Below, piece after piece: positions 34,949-43,928 of a stretch of DNA of 64,000 bases; within the stretch, counting starts at the first letter, position 1, and each line of letters starts with the position of its first letter. A program made the position numbers and the translations under genes. The DNA comes from DSVZ01 sp964568145 (GTDB lineage: Bacteria; Verrucomicrobiota; Verrucomicrobiia; Limisphaerales; J093): positions 1-64,000 of the forward strand of contig CAZMOZ010000014.1 in assembly GCA_964568145.1 (NCBI GenBank), given 5' to 3'. The notes beneath the pieces were generated by a model, which worked only from the letters and a program-made list of their open reading frames with translations, was not told where the DNA came from and did not search any database.

Positions 34949-35812
34949 ATGTCGCAACGCACGCTGACGCTTGGCCATTCGCCGGACCCGGACGACGCCT
35001 TCATGTTTTACGCGCTGGCGAAGGATCTGATCCCGACACACGGCTTCCGGTTCGAGCACATTCTGCAGGACATCCAGACCCTCAACGAGCGCGCCACCCG
35101 CGGCGAGCTGGACATCACCGCCATCAGCATCCACGCCTACGCCTACGTGTGCGACCAGTACGCGTTGTTGCCCAGCGGCGCGAGCATGGGCGACGGCTAC
35201 GGCCCGATGCTCGTGGCGAAGCGGCCGTTCACCCGCGGGGAAATCGCGCGGAAGAAAATCGCCGTGCCGGGCACGATGACCAGCGCCTACCTGGCGCTGC
35301 GAATGTGGCTCAATCAAATGCGGAACCCGGACTGCGGAAGGGCCGATTATGTGGTCGTGCCTTTTGACCGGATATTCGCCGCGGTGAAGTCCGGTCAGGC
35401 GGACGTGGGGCTGATCATTCACGAAGGCCAGCTCACCTGGCAGAACGAAGGCCTGGTGGTGTGCCAGGACCTCGGCGTGTGGTGGGGCCGGGAGAACGAC
35501 GGCCTGCCGTTGCCGCTGGGCGGGAACGTGATTCACAAGCGCTTCGACCCCACGACGCGCAAGGCGGTGTCCGACCTGCTCACCGCCAGCATCCGTTACA
35601 GCCTCGAGCACCGCGCCGAGGCCGTGCAGCACGCGCGCCAGTACGCGCGGGACATGGGCCGCGACCTGGCCGACCGGTTCGTGGGCATGTACGTGAACCA
35701 CTGGACGCTCGATTACGGCGAGCGGGGCCGCGAGAGCATCCGGCGGTTTCTGGGCCGGGCGGCGGCCGAAGGCCTGATACCGCGCGCGCCGGAACTGGAG
35801 TTCGTGGTGTGA
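34949..35812 (+). CDS. mqnD: Menaquinone biosynthesis protein MqnD (1,4-dihydroxy-6-naphthoate synthase)
   Basis: A 287-residue enzyme of the futalosine menaquinone pathway, with a periplasmic-binding-protein fold. The N-terminal SPDPDDAFMFYALAKDLI and the segment ELDITAISIHAYAYV are typical of the MqnA/MqnD family, and LIIHEGQLTWQNEGLVVCQDLG near residue 155 supports MqnD. The ATG at 34949 is the natural start. Length is normal. Other mqn genes are not adjacent, so MqnD rather than MqnA is a judgement from the motif wording. It would supply quinone to respiratory chains such as the cbb3 branch. Confidence 0.87.
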   Translation: MSQRTLTLGHSPDPDDAFMFYALAKDLIPTHGFRFEHILQDIQTLNERATRGELDITAISIHAYAYVCDQYALLPSGASMGDGYGPMLVAKRPFTRGEIARKKIAVPGTMTSAYLALRMWLNQMRNPDCGRADYVVVPFDRIFAAVKSGQADVGLIIHEGQLTWQNEGLVVCQDLGVWWGRENDGLPLPLGGNVIHKRFDPTTRKAVSDLLTASIRYSLEHRAEAVQHARQYARDMGRDLADRFVGMYVNHWTLDYGERGRESIRRFLGRAAAEGLIPRAPELEFVV

Positions 35813-35899
35813 GGCGGTTGGCGACCTTCACGGCTGAACCGGCCAGCGCGCAAACCCGCGCTTGTGAACTCAGCCCGCCGGTTTAAGCTGGGTGCAGGT

Positions 35900-36133
35900 A
35901 TGGACCCGGTCAGCCACGCGGTCATCAACGTCGAGGAAACCATCGGCAAGGTGGTGGGGCGACGAACGGCGCCGGACCCGCTTTCGCTGACGGGCAGCAC
36001 CAAGAGGGCTATGGAGGCGTGGCGGCAGACGCTGGGCGGCGTCCGCATTCCCCGCGGCGTTCACCGCTTCCAGAGCCACGAAGAGGCGGACGCATGGTTA
36101 TGGAAGATGATCGCCCGCCCACGTCCGAGCTAG
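35900..36133 (+). CDS. Small protein preceding a nucleotidyltransferase
   Basis: A 77-residue hypothetical protein (MDPVSHAVINVEETIGKVVG...). The ATG at 35900 is preferred to a GTG at 35864. The C-terminal part (WRQTLGGVRIPRGVHRFQSH EEADAW) is a short mixed alpha/beta sequence. It overlaps the next gene by 40 bases, an arrangement often seen for small partners of MNT/AbiEii-type nucleotidyltransferases. Function unknown. Confidence 0.65.
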   Translation: MDPVSHAVINVEETIGKVVGRRTAPDPLSLTGSTKRAMEAWRQTLGGVRIPRGVHRFQSHEEADAWLWKMIARPRPS

Positions 36134-36618
36134 AGCCCCGCGAGCCTTCGGTCGAAGACCTCATCGAGCTTTGCCGGGAGCTCAATCAAAGGGCCGCCCG
36201 GTATGTGGTCGTGGGCGGATTCGCGCTCCGGGCGGCAGGCTACGGGCGACGCACGATGGACGTGGATCTGATCGTGGCCGCGGACCCCGAGAATGAACGC
36301 CTCGTGTTTGACGCGCTGGCGACGCTGCCCGACCAGGCCGCCCGCCAGCTCGAGCCTGGCGAACTGCAACGCTACGCCGTGATCCGCGTCGCCGACGAAA
36401 TCGTGGTGGACCTGATGCGCTCGGAGGGCGGCATTGACTACGCCGAGGCGTCCAAGGACATCGTGATGCGCGAACTGGACGGCGTGCCGATCCCGTTTGC
36501 CTCGCCGCGGTTGCTGTGGCGGATGAAAGCAGTCACGCACCGCGCCAAGGACGCGGGCGATCTGGTCTTTCTGCGCCAGTGGTTCGCCGAGCGCGGCCAG
36601 GAGCCGCCGTCAGTCTGA
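36094..36618 (+). CDS. Nucleotidyltransferase-fold protein (MNT/AbiEii-like)
   Basis: A 174-residue protein with the nucleotidyltransferase motif RYVVVGGFALRAAGYGRRTM followed by DVDLIV, so both metal-binding Asp residues are present, unlike the fused homologue at 30132-31091. Later blocks are EIVVDLMRSEGGIDYAEA and PFASPRLLWRMKAVTHRAKD. The ATG at 36094 is preceded by AAGAGGCGG at suitable spacing; an ATG at 36100 is possible. With the overlapping 77-residue gene it forms a putative two-gene module. Whether this is a toxin-antitoxin pair or a housekeeping modifier cannot be told from sequence. Confidence 0.8.
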   Translation: MVMEDDRPPTSELEPREPSVEDLIELCRELNQRAARYVVVGGFALRAAGYGRRTMDVDLIVAADPENERLVFDALATLPDQAARQLEPGELQRYAVIRVADEIVVDLMRSEGGIDYAEASKDIVMRELDGVPIPFASPRLLWRMKAVTHRAKDAGDLVFLRQWFAERGQEPPSV

Positions 36619-36682
36619 AACTCAAAACCGAACTTGGGCCGGCGGGACGCGCTGCGTTACAGCCAACTTCGATTTTCGGGTT
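36618..36682. repeat. Palindromic repeat between convergent genes, copy 2
   Basis: Imperfect inverted repeat: AACTCAAAACCGAACTTGG just after the stop codon and CCAACTTCGATTTTCGGGTT ending at 36682. It shares both arms and the loop motif GGCGGGA with the element at 10482-10545, in opposite orientation. Both copies begin at a stop codon and separate convergent genes. Confidence 0.75.
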
Positions 36683-36707
36683 GAAGCCGGCCTCGCGCGG
36701 CGCCGCC

Positions 36708-37487
36708 TCACCGGGCCACGACTTCCCAGCCAAACCGCAGGATCATCGCCGTCACCACGGTCAGGAAGAACCCGCGCACAAACCGGTTTCCTTTCAGGAT
36801 GGCCAGCCGCGCGCCCAGCACCGACCCCGCCACGTTGCACACCGCCATCGGCAGGCCGTACCGGTAGAGGATGTTGTCCGTGGCCGCGAAGTACGCCACG
36901 GCGGAAAGGTTGGTGGCAAAGTTGACCACCTTGGCGCTGGCCGAGGCGGTGAGGAAGTCGAACCCGAACAGCCCGATGAACGCAAAGATGAGGAAGCTGC
37001 CCGTGCCCGGCCCGAAGAAGCCGTCGTAGAAGCCGATCACCGCGCCCACGAGCGCGCCGAACACCTGCTCGTGCCGCGCGGTGAACCGCGGCGCGTGCAG
37101 ACCACCCAGGTCTTTGCGGATGAAGGTGTACAAGGCCACGGCCACGAGCAGTCCGAGGATCAACGGTCGCACCAGCGCGGGGTTCAGCCGCGTCACCACG
37201 CGCGCCCCCAGGAAGGAAAACGCAAACGCCGCGAGCGCCGCCGGCAGCAGCGAGGCCCAGTTCAACCGCACTCGCCGGGCATATTGCACCACGGCCATGC
37301 CGGTGCCGCAGATGGACGAGAGCTTGTTTGTGCCCAGCACTGCGGCCACGGCCGAAGCCAGACCGGGAGGCAGCAGCACGAACAGCGCGGGCAACTGGAT
37401 GAGCCCGCCGCCGCCGACGATCGAGTCCACGAATCCGGCGAGAAAGGCGAAGCTGCACAGCGCGGCGGTGATCCAGGGCTCGGGCAT
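36708..37487 (-). CDS. TSUP family (TauE/SafE) permease
   Basis: A 259-residue integral membrane protein with about eight hydrophobic segments. The TauE/SafE signature is present in both halves: FVDSIVGGGGLIQLPAL near residue 20 and GFYDGFFGPGTGSFLIFAF near 152. LLPAALAAFAFSFLGARVV and AGSVLGARLAILKG are the usual helix-loop blocks. Members transport sulfite, sulfoacetate or other organosulfur anions; the substrate is not evident here. The ATG is at 37487 and the gene stands alone. Confidence 0.9.
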   Translation of the reverse strand: MPEPWITAALCSFAFLAGFVDSIVGGGGLIQLPALFVLLPPGLASAVAAVLGTNKLSSICGTGMAVVQYARRVRLNWASLLPAALAAFAFSFLGARVVTRLNPALVRPLILGLLVAVALYTFIRKDLGGLHAPRFTARHEQVFGALVGAVIGFYDGFFGPGTGSFLIFAFIGLFGFDFLTASASAKVVNFATNLSAVAYFAATDNILYRYGLPMAVCNVAGSVLGARLAILKGNRFVRGFFLTVVTAMILRFGWEVVAR

Positions 37488-37676
37488 GGTCGGTTCCGCG
37501 ACACAGGCTAAGGACGGCTGCTCGCGCGGGCGAGCCGGCTTTCAAGTTCCTAGTCCCAATTTCAAAGTCCCAAGTCCTGAGTTCGCAGTTTTCAGTTCAC
37601 AGTTTTCAGTCTTCAGTGCTGGATCGCTGGCGGCTTGCTTTGCCACGGCAGCCGGCCAGCATGACCCGAGCGTGTT
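37488..37676. other. Intergenic region with AT-rich near-tandem repeats
   Basis: An AT-rich island in GC-rich surroundings. CAGTTTTCAGT occurs twice (37586-37596, 37600-37610), followed by CTTCAGT, and AGTCCCAA-type units occur around 37550-37575. It probably also carries the promoter of the DUF3592 gene. No gene is seen. Confidence 0.5.
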
Positions 37677-39416
37677 ATGACCCAGCTTCCAACCGTCTTC
37701 GCCAGTTCCGGCCTGTGGCTGATTTTGGGCGGTATGCTGCTCGTATCACTGCTTGTGGCCATCGGTGTCCTCGTGCTGGCCCGGCGCGTGATCAAAGCGC
37801 AGACGCGCAAGGCGGCGGAGGCGCCGCTGTCGAGCGCGCGCCAGCAAAGCAAGCTTCCCGGCCGGCTCGTGTTCGCCTTGTTTGCGGTGCTGGGGCTGGC
37901 CTTGCTGGTACCTTTCTTCATTTTGCCGGTCTGGCGGGTGCGCGAGGCGCGTTCCTGGATTGAGACGCCGTGCGTGGTGGTCTCGAGTCACGTCGAGGAG
38001 CATCGCGATTCCGACGGCTCGACCTACCGGCCGGTGATCGTTTACGAATACCAGTTTCAGGGCCGGACATACCAATGCAACCGCTACAATTTCATGGGCG
38101 GCAGCCCGAGCGGACGCACCGGCAAACAGGCCGTTGCGGACCGCTACCCGCCCGGCGCCGCGGCGCGCTGCTGGGTGAATCCGCGCGAGCCTGCGGAGGC
38201 CGTGCTCAACCGCGGCTTCGCGGGCGAAATGCTGTTCGGGTTGATCCCGCTGGTCTTTGCCTTGATTGGCGTGGGCGGGCTGGTGGGAATGCGCCGCAAA
38301 GCCGTGGCGGAAACGGCGCCTCCGCCGCCAACCACCTTGCGCGACGCGGAAGCCCGCGAACTGCGTCCCGAGTCGAGCCGGTTGGGAAGAGTGTTCGGCA
38401 TGTTTGCCGTGGCGGCATTTTGGAACGGGATCACGTGGACGATCCTCCTCGCCGCCAGCCGCGACCGGGAATGGTTCGCGCTGGCGTTCCTGAGTTTGTT
38501 CGTGCTGATCGGCGCGGGTTTGCTGGCGGCGGTGGTGTATCTGGCGCTGGCGCTGGCCAACCCGCGGCCGCGGCTCACCTTGCGGCCCGGCGTGCTCCGC
38601 CCGGGCGCGCTGCAAACGCTGGCGTGGCATCTCACCGGCGCCGTGGCCCGGCTGCGCAAGCTGGTCATCACCCTCGAGGGCCGCGAATCCGCCACCTACA
38701 CCCGCGGCACCTCGACTGTCACGGACCGGCGCGCCTGTCTGCGCGTGGCGCTCGCCGAGGTCGCGAACCCGGCCGAGATGCGGCAGGGCGAGACGTCGTT
38801 CGAGCTGCCGGCCGGCGTCGTGCCCGGCTTCAAGGCGGACCGCAACAAGCTGGAATGGTTTCTCCGCGTGCGCGGCGACGTCCCGTTCTGGCCCGACTTG
38901 GACGAGGAATTCCCCGTCGAAATCAACGCCGAGGCCATGGACCCCGCCGCCGTCCGGCAGGCGGAAAGCGGCCCGGCCTTGGTCCGGAGCGCCGACGGCG
39001 CGCTCGCCTTGGGCACGGAAGGCGCGCGAGCGGCCTACGCGCCGGGCGAGACGCTCAGCGGTGTCGCAGGCTGACAGCTCGAGGCGCCGCCGCGCTCGGC
39101 CGAGGCCCGGCTGCTGTGGTACACGCAGGGCAAGGGCACACGCGATGTGCGCGTGGTGGACATCGTCAAGTTCGAGCGTCCCGCGGCGCAGGAGACGCGG
39201 CCGTTCACGTTCCCGCTGCCCCTCCAGCCCTGGAGCATGGACGGCGGGTTGATCTCCGTGCTGTGGGCCCTGGAGCTGGTGATCGAGCCGGGCGGCCGCA
39301 ACGCGCGCTACGACCTCGTCATCTCGCCGACCGGCTCCGCGGTGCCGTTGTCGGAAACAGTGTCGGACGACCCGGCGTTGCCGGCCTGGATGCGCTGGCT
39401 CAAACCGTCGAAATGA
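37677..39416 (+). pseudogene. DUF3592 membrane protein interrupted by in-frame TGA
   Basis: A 579-codon frame with one internal stop. It encodes a membrane protein with two N-terminal helices (LWLILGGMLLVSLLVAIGVLV; LVFALFAVLGLALLVPFFIL), a DUF3592-type domain (CVVVSSHVEEHRDSDGSTYR, VIVYEYQFQGRTYQC), and two more helices. A cytoplasmic or periplasmic beta domain runs to AGETLSGVAG. TGA then occurs at 39072-39074 and the same frame continues QLEAPPRSAEARLLWYTQGK to WLKPSK at 39416. The context suggests a Trp codon (TGG) became TGA. The stop at 39414-39416 overlaps the next gene's ATG, showing the original end. A sequencing error or a truncated 465-residue product are alternatives. Confidence 0.85.
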
Positions 39417-40051
39417 ACGCCGAAGCCGCCACGCTTCCCCGCCGGCCCCCATGTCCGGCGCGGTCGAATCCGTTTCGTGCGGAACGCATCGAGGCGCTGC
39501 GGTTTCAGTATGCGGCAGGCGACTGGGACAATCTGCTCGAACGGCTGCGGACGCTGCGTTGGCAGGCGGCCATCGTCGGCCGGGAAGGCTCGGGCAAGAC
39601 CACGTTGCTGTGCGAACTCGCGGCGCGTCTCGAAGATGCGGGCCACAGCGTGCGTTTGTTGCTGGCCGACGGCCGGCAACGGCTGGCCGCGAGCGAGTTT
39701 GCCGGCCTGCTGGCCGCGGCGCGGGAGACGCCGGGTCTGTTGTTGCTCGATGGCGCGGACCGGCTCACGCGCTGGCAGTGGTGGCGGCTTGTGCGGGCCA
39801 GCCGCGCGGCGGCCGGGCTGCTGGTGACGCTGCATCAACCGGGCCGTCTGCCGACGTTGCATCGGTGCGAAACGACGCCGCAATTGCTGGCGGAACTGGT
39901 GGGCGAATTGTTGCGCGGCGCGGAGGCGCGTCGGTTTGCGACCGACGAGGACCTGGAGGCGCTTTTCGTCGCCTGCCGGGGCGACCTACGCGCGGCGCTG
40001 CGGGTTTTGTATGACCGCTGGGCGGTGGAAAGCACAGCCGCGCCGGCTTGA
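39413..40051 (+). CDS. P-loop NTPase, AAA/ATPase-like
   Basis: A 212-residue protein with a Walker A motif (IVGREGSGKTTLLCEL, near residue 58) and a Walker B-like LLLLDGADRL near 112, then a short helical tail. It is coupled to the DUF3592 gene by an ATGA overlap, which suggests a joint function. The two could form a small membrane/ATPase pair, but no substrate is evident. It is followed 34 bases later by a response regulator. Confidence 0.8.
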   Translation: MNAEAATLPRRPPCPARSNPFRAERIEALRFQYAAGDWDNLLERLRTLRWQAAIVGREGSGKTTLLCELAARLEDAGHSVRLLLADGRQRLAASEFAGLLAAARETPGLLLLDGADRLTRWQWWRLVRASRAAAGLLVTLHQPGRLPTLHRCETTPQLLAELVGELLRGAEARRFATDEDLEALFVACRGDLRAALRVLYDRWAVESTAAPA

Positions 40052-40085
40052 TTCCGTCGCCGTCGGGCGACATGTTCACCCTGCC

Positions 40086-40787
40086 ATGGCACGCAAACGC
40101 ATCCTGATCATCGAGGACGACGACCTCCACTACGAGCTCTACCAGGAAGCGCTGGCGGACTACGAGTTGAGCCGCGCCACCACCGCCTCGGCCGCGCTGG
40201 CGCGCATCCCGAAGGAGCGCCCGGACATCATCATTCTCGACCACGTGCTGGCGCGGCGCGAAAAGGGCCTGGCGTACCTGCCCGAGTTCAAGGACCTGCT
40301 GCCGTACGTGCCGATCATTGTCGTGTCCGGGGCGCTCGAGGTCCACCAACAGATTGGCGCGCTCACCGGGCCGCGGCGCGCGCATTACTGCCTGACCAAG
40401 CCGCTTGATTTGAACGAACTTCGCCGCGTGGTCGCCACCGCCGTCGAGCAATGCGGCGAGGCGGAGATTGTGCGGCAGTTCGAGGCGCTCGAACGCTCCA
40501 AGCGCGTGGACGTGGAGGATCTGCTCAGCCGCTCCACGGACCGCCTGCGTCGCCAGACCGAAATCCGCAAGCAACTCCGCGGCACCAGCGACCGGCCGAA
40601 CATTTCCGCCCTGGCCCGGCAGTTCCACGTGGCGCGCCGCACCATCATCCGCGACCTCCAGGAGTTGATCCGCCGCGGCGAACTGTCGGAGGAGGTGTAC
40701 CCGCGCGTGGAGCCCGGGGACGATGACGAAGATGGCGGCGGCGAAGAATCCATCGCCGCGCCCGGCGTGGAAGATCAGGCGCGCTGA
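40086..40787 (+). CDS. Response regulator with HTH output domain
   Basis: A 233-residue protein. Residues 1-~120 are a receiver domain: acidic pocket IEDDD, phosphoacceptor in PDIIILDHVL, conserved Lys in CLTKPLD. After a helical linker, residues ~175-205 form a DeoR/HTH_11-like helix-turn-helix (ISALARQFHVARRTIIRDLQ). The C-terminus is acidic (EPGDDDEDGGGEE). No histidine kinase is adjacent, so it is an orphan regulator here. Its targets are unknown. Confidence 0.87.
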   Translation: MARKRILIIEDDDLHYELYQEALADYELSRATTASAALARIPKERPDIIILDHVLARREKGLAYLPEFKDLLPYVPIIVVSGALEVHQQIGALTGPRRAHYCLTKPLDLNELRRVVATAVEQCGEAEIVRQFEALERSKRVDVEDLLSRSTDRLRRQTEIRKQLRGTSDRPNISALARQFHVARRTIIRDLQELIRRGELSEEVYPRVEPGDDDEDGGGEESIAAPGVEDQAR

Positions 40788-40795
40788 GCCACAGC

Positions 40796-40857
40796 GGGCA
40801 GCCAGCCTCTGGCTCAAAGGCGGGAGGCGTCGCCTCTCGGCGAGAAGCGACCTACCC
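40796..40857 (+). repeat. Dispersed double-hairpin repeat, copy 4
   Basis: CCAGCCTCTGGCTCAAAGGC (first hairpin, partly decayed) and GTCGCCTCTCGGCGAGAAGC (second hairpin) ending GACCTACCC. It lies between the convergent response-regulator and mazG genes. Confidence 0.8.
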
Positions 40858-41580
40858 AGACGCCGGGCGGGTTGCAGCCAGCCGCTTTTCCTCGCGGCGC
40901 CAGGCGCGTTCGCGGCGTCGCGCCTCGCCGCGCAGCAATTCCTCCGCGGTCCAGCCGCGTTCCTGGCAGAGCGCGGCCAGTTCAAAGAGCATCCCGGCCA
41001 CGCGGCGCCGCGTTGTGCCGCCGCGGAGCTGACGGCGAACCGGCTTCGCCAGGCCGGCGCGAACGGCCTTTTTCCAAAGTTTCTGCGCGCGCATCAAGGC
41101 GGGCAGATGTCGCGGGATGCCGTCGAGCTGCGAGCCGCGTTCATGGCGGGTGCCTTTTTTCTCGGCGTGCTTGAGGCGGTCCCATTGTTCCCACACCGCG
41201 GCGGCGGTGCGGGCCCGGGCGTCGCCAAAGACGTGCGGGTGGCGGTGGATGAGCTTGTTGACCAGCCGGCGGGCCACAGCGTCGAAATCGAAGGCGCCGC
41301 GCTCGGCAGCCATCTGGCAATGGAAGACGATCTGGAGCAGCAGATCGCCCAGCTCCTCGGCCATCCCGGCGTCGTCGCCGCTTTCGATGGCGTCCAGCAG
41401 TTCGTACACCTCCTCGACGGCGTGATGGCGGAGCGTGCGGTGGTCCTGCTCGCGGTCCCACGGGCAGCCGCCGGGCGCGCGCAGGCGGGCCATGACGGTC
41501 AGCAGGTCGTCAATGGCCGCGCGGCGGGATTTGCCTCCGCGCGCGGCGCGCGACGCCGGCACGCGGCGGTGAAATTTCAT
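40852..41580 (-). CDS. mazG: MazG nucleotide pyrophosphohydrolase
   Basis: A 242-residue NTP pyrophosphohydrolase that hydrolyses (d)NTPs to monophosphates and PPi. The MazG N-terminal domain has LRAPGGCPWDREQDHRTLRH and the metal-binding EEVYELLDAIESGDDAGMAEE...GDLLLQIVFH, and the second domain begins NKLIHRHPHVFGD. The ATG at 41580 is the first sensible start. The C-terminal ~60 residues are very basic and poorly conserved. The gene ends inside the repeat copy at 40796-40857. Confidence 0.94.
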   Translation of the reverse strand: MKFHRRVPASRAARGGKSRRAAIDDLLTVMARLRAPGGCPWDREQDHRTLRHHAVEEVYELLDAIESGDDAGMAEELGDLLLQIVFHCQMAAERGAFDFDAVARRLVNKLIHRHPHVFGDARARTAAAVWEQWDRLKHAEKKGTRHERGSQLDGIPRHLPALMRAQKLWKKAVRAGLAKPVRRQLRGGTTRRRVAGMLFELAALCQERGWTAEELLRGEARRRERAWRREEKRLAATRPASG

Positions 41581-41642
41581 CGCGGAAGCCGAAGTTTTAC
41601 GGGCGAGGTTACTCGCGCCGCTGTGAACGCCGTCCTTCGGTT

Positions 41643-42719
41643 TCACAGGATGACGAGGTTGTCGCGGTGGACGACCTCCGCGCCGCTGGCCTGGCGTTCG
41701 CGGACCGCCGCCGCGGAGTAGCCCGCGAGACCGCGCGCGAACTCGCGGCCCGCCGCGTCGCAGATGCGCAGCACGTCGCCGCGTTCGAACTCGCCTTCGC
41801 AACGCACCACGCCGGGCAGCAGCAGGCTGCGGCCCTGCTCGACCAGCGCGCGGCGGGCGCCGTCGTCCACGATCAACGCGCCTTTCGGGTGGTGGAAAAA
41901 GGCGATCCAACGTTTGCGGCTGGCGAGTTTCTCCGGCGCGGGCACGAACAGGGTGCCTTCATCCTCGCCGGCCAGCACGCGGGCCAGCACGTCGCGTTTG
42001 CGGCCGTTGGCGATGACCAGCGGAATGCCCGCGCGCATGACGATACGGGCGGCCTCGACCTTGGCGGACATGCCGCCGACGGCGGTCTCGCTCCGCGTGC
42101 CCTGGGCCAGACGCTGGAGCGTTTCGTCCACGCGCTCGATCACCGGGATGAGCCGGGCGTCCGGCTGGTCGTACCGCTCGATCACGCCATCCACCGAGGT
42201 GAGGATCACCAGCAGATCGGCGGGCAGCAGGTTGGCCACGAGCGCGGACAGTTTGTCGTTGTCGCCGAATTTCAGTTCCTCGACGGAGACGACGTCGTTT
42301 TCATTGATGATGGGCACGACGCCGCGCTCGAGCAGGGTGAGCAGCGTGTTGCGGGCGTTGAGGTGGCGGTCGTGGTCCTCGAGGTCGCCGTGGGTGAGCA
42401 GGACCTGGGCGACGCGTAGGCCGAACTTCTCGAACAGGTCGGCGTACATCGCCATCAGGCGCGATTGCCCGACCGCCGCGCAGGCCTGGAGTTCGTGCAG
42501 GCGGGTGGGGCGGCGTTGCAGGCCCAGCCCGCCCATTCCCGCGCCCACCGCGCCGGAAGTCACCAGCAACACCTCGCGTCCGGCCTGGCGCTGCTGGGCC
42601 ATCTGCGCCACCAACTGCACCAGTTGGAGGAAGTCGGGCTGCTTGCGACTGTCCGTGAGCACGCCGGTCCCGAGCTTGACCACCAGGCGGGTGACGCCCT
42701 TGAGCAACATGCGTCGCAT
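41643..42719 (-). CDS. proB: Glutamate 5-kinase
   Basis: A 358-residue kinase catalysing the first step of proline synthesis. Amino acid kinase domain: LVVKLGTGVLTD, VTSGAVGAGMGGLGL, VPIINENDVVSVEELKFGDND, VGGMSAKVEAARI. A C-terminal PUA domain follows (GALIVDDGARRALVEQGRSLL...GVVRCEGEFERGDVLRI). The ATG at 42719 is preferred; the frame extends upstream to 42878, but those residues are unlike the family. It starts about 60 bases beyond mazG and may share its transcript. Confidence 0.95.
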   Translation of the reverse strand: MRRMLLKGVTRLVVKLGTGVLTDSRKQPDFLQLVQLVAQMAQQRQAGREVLLVTSGAVGAGMGGLGLQRRPTRLHELQACAAVGQSRLMAMYADLFEKFGLRVAQVLLTHGDLEDHDRHLNARNTLLTLLERGVVPIINENDVVSVEELKFGDNDKLSALVANLLPADLLVILTSVDGVIERYDQPDARLIPVIERVDETLQRLAQGTRSETAVGGMSAKVEAARIVMRAGIPLVIANGRKRDVLARVLAGEDEGTLFVPAPEKLASRKRWIAFFHHPKGALIVDDGARRALVEQGRSLLLPGVVRCEGEFERGDVLRICDAAGREFARGLAGYSAAAVRERQASGAEVVHRDNLVIL

Positions 42720-43096
42720 GGGCACTGGGTAGCAAACCGGCGGCGGGAAGTCGAGGCTGGGGAAGGACGAGCAGTCGCGCGCGAGGTGAGCCTGAATGAT
42801 TTCACGGGCGCTGCGCGCGGCGTTCAACACGAGAGGTGTCAAAGCGAGACCGGTGAGCACGCCGTCCAAGTCAATCACTTCGTTCCGTCGTAGCCGGACG
42901 CAACGCCTTGCGGACGTGGGGCGGGAGCAGATTTGTGGCAGCGGTCAATTTCCTAAAAAACTTCAGGCGTCCATAAATTAGCCTGTAAAGTTGACAGTGT
43001 ATAAATTTCAGATTGACCCTCATCGGCCTTTGGTGATACAAGCTTATTCCAAGGGGAAAAAGGGTGAGGTTAAACAATCAAACAATAAGGAGACCC
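42720..43096 (+). promoter_or_regulatory. Divergent intergenic region, AT-rich promoter of the PEP-CTERM gene
   Basis: No gene. The part from ~42945 to 43090 is markedly AT-rich. TTGACA at 42991-42996 and TATAAAT at 43000-43006 are suggestive, but their spacing does not make one classical promoter. A strong Shine-Dalgarno AAGGAG (43087-43092) lies five bases before the ATG at 43097, which fixes the start of the next gene. Confidence 0.55.
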
Positions 43097-43750
43097 ATGA
43101 AGGGAAAAACCTTCCTGCAGTTCGGCCTTTGGGCCGTCGGGCTGCCAGCCAGCCTTTTGTGCAACGCCGCCGTGCTCGTGGACATCACGCCCGGTTCCGG
43201 GCCACCCCCGGCCAGCTTGGGCGGGTATCCCATGGCCGCCTTTCCGGCTGATCCATCACCGGAGGGCACCATGACCTTCATGCTCACGCCGCCCGCCGGT
43301 TTCACGGGGTCCGGGGATCTCATTTTCCTGGATCCGATGGAGCACATGAAAGCGGGTTCGGTGTGGGACACGTGGAGCCACGGCTACGCCGGTGACGTGT
43401 ATTACACGGACGGCTCCGATCAGTTGTTCCTGCTGCCGCTGGATACGGTGGCCTTCTCACTGTACATCCAGCCCAACTTGAAGGACGACTTCGAGTTTGT
43501 GGTGGAGTCGGGAACGACCCAGACCACGCTGACCATCAATGGAAACGCGGGCGCGCGGTACGTGGGGTTTTACAGTGACGACCCGCAGGACCCGCTCCAG
43601 TTCGTGTACATCCTGCAGACGACGCGCGACGCGGACGGCTTCGCCGCGGGCGAGTTCATGATCAACGCGATTCCAGAGCCTGGCACGTGGGCCCTGGTAA
43701 CCGGCCTCGGTCTGTGCGTCTTGGCGGGGGTGCGCCGTTTCCGCAAATGA
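43097..43750 (+). CDS. PEP-CTERM sorting-signal protein
   Basis: A 217-residue secreted protein ending in a classic PEP-CTERM tripartite signal: IPEPGTWALVTGLGLCVLAG followed by VRRFRK. A signal peptide occupies the N-terminus (MKGKTFLQFGLWAVGLPASL). The start ATG at 43097 is set by the AAGGAG site. The body is beta-rich with no recognised domain. The tail is the substrate signal for an exosortase, and one is encoded 3.2 kb downstream. After processing it should be released or attached to the cell surface or exopolysaccharide matrix. Confidence 0.93.
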   Translation: MKGKTFLQFGLWAVGLPASLLCNAAVLVDITPGSGPPPASLGGYPMAAFPADPSPEGTMTFMLTPPAGFTGSGDLIFLDPMEHMKAGSVWDTWSHGYAGDVYYTDGSDQLFLLPLDTVAFSLYIQPNLKDDFEFVVESGTTQTTLTINGNAGARYVGFYSDDPQDPLQFVYILQTTRDADGFAAGEFMINAIPEPGTWALVTGLGLCVLAGVRRFRK

Positions 43751-43928
43751 AGGTGAAACCATCCCAGCCGGCCTGATCCGGGATTTCCCGCCGCCACGGA
43801 TGGTCAGGGAGGAGACGCGGAAAGCCGGAAGAGCCGGCGACCCAGGACAATTCAACGACCCAACCTCAAGCCGGCCCGAACGTCGCGCGGCCATCCGACC
43901 CCGGCCCGGGGCGGCAAGGAGAAACGAC

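Noticed and set aside
37586..37618. CRISPR-like repeats (CAGTTTTCAGT units)
   Set aside because: Units are 11 bp, nearly tandem, without spacers of constant length or nearby cas genes.
39072..39074. Selenocysteine codon in the DUF3592 gene
   Set aside because: Context suggests Trp, no redox motif surrounds it, and no SECIS-like stem is apparent just downstream.
42720..42878. N-terminal extension of proB (MIDLDGVLTG...)
   Set aside because: Unlike any glutamate kinase N-terminus; the normal start MRRMLLKG at 42719 gives the family length.
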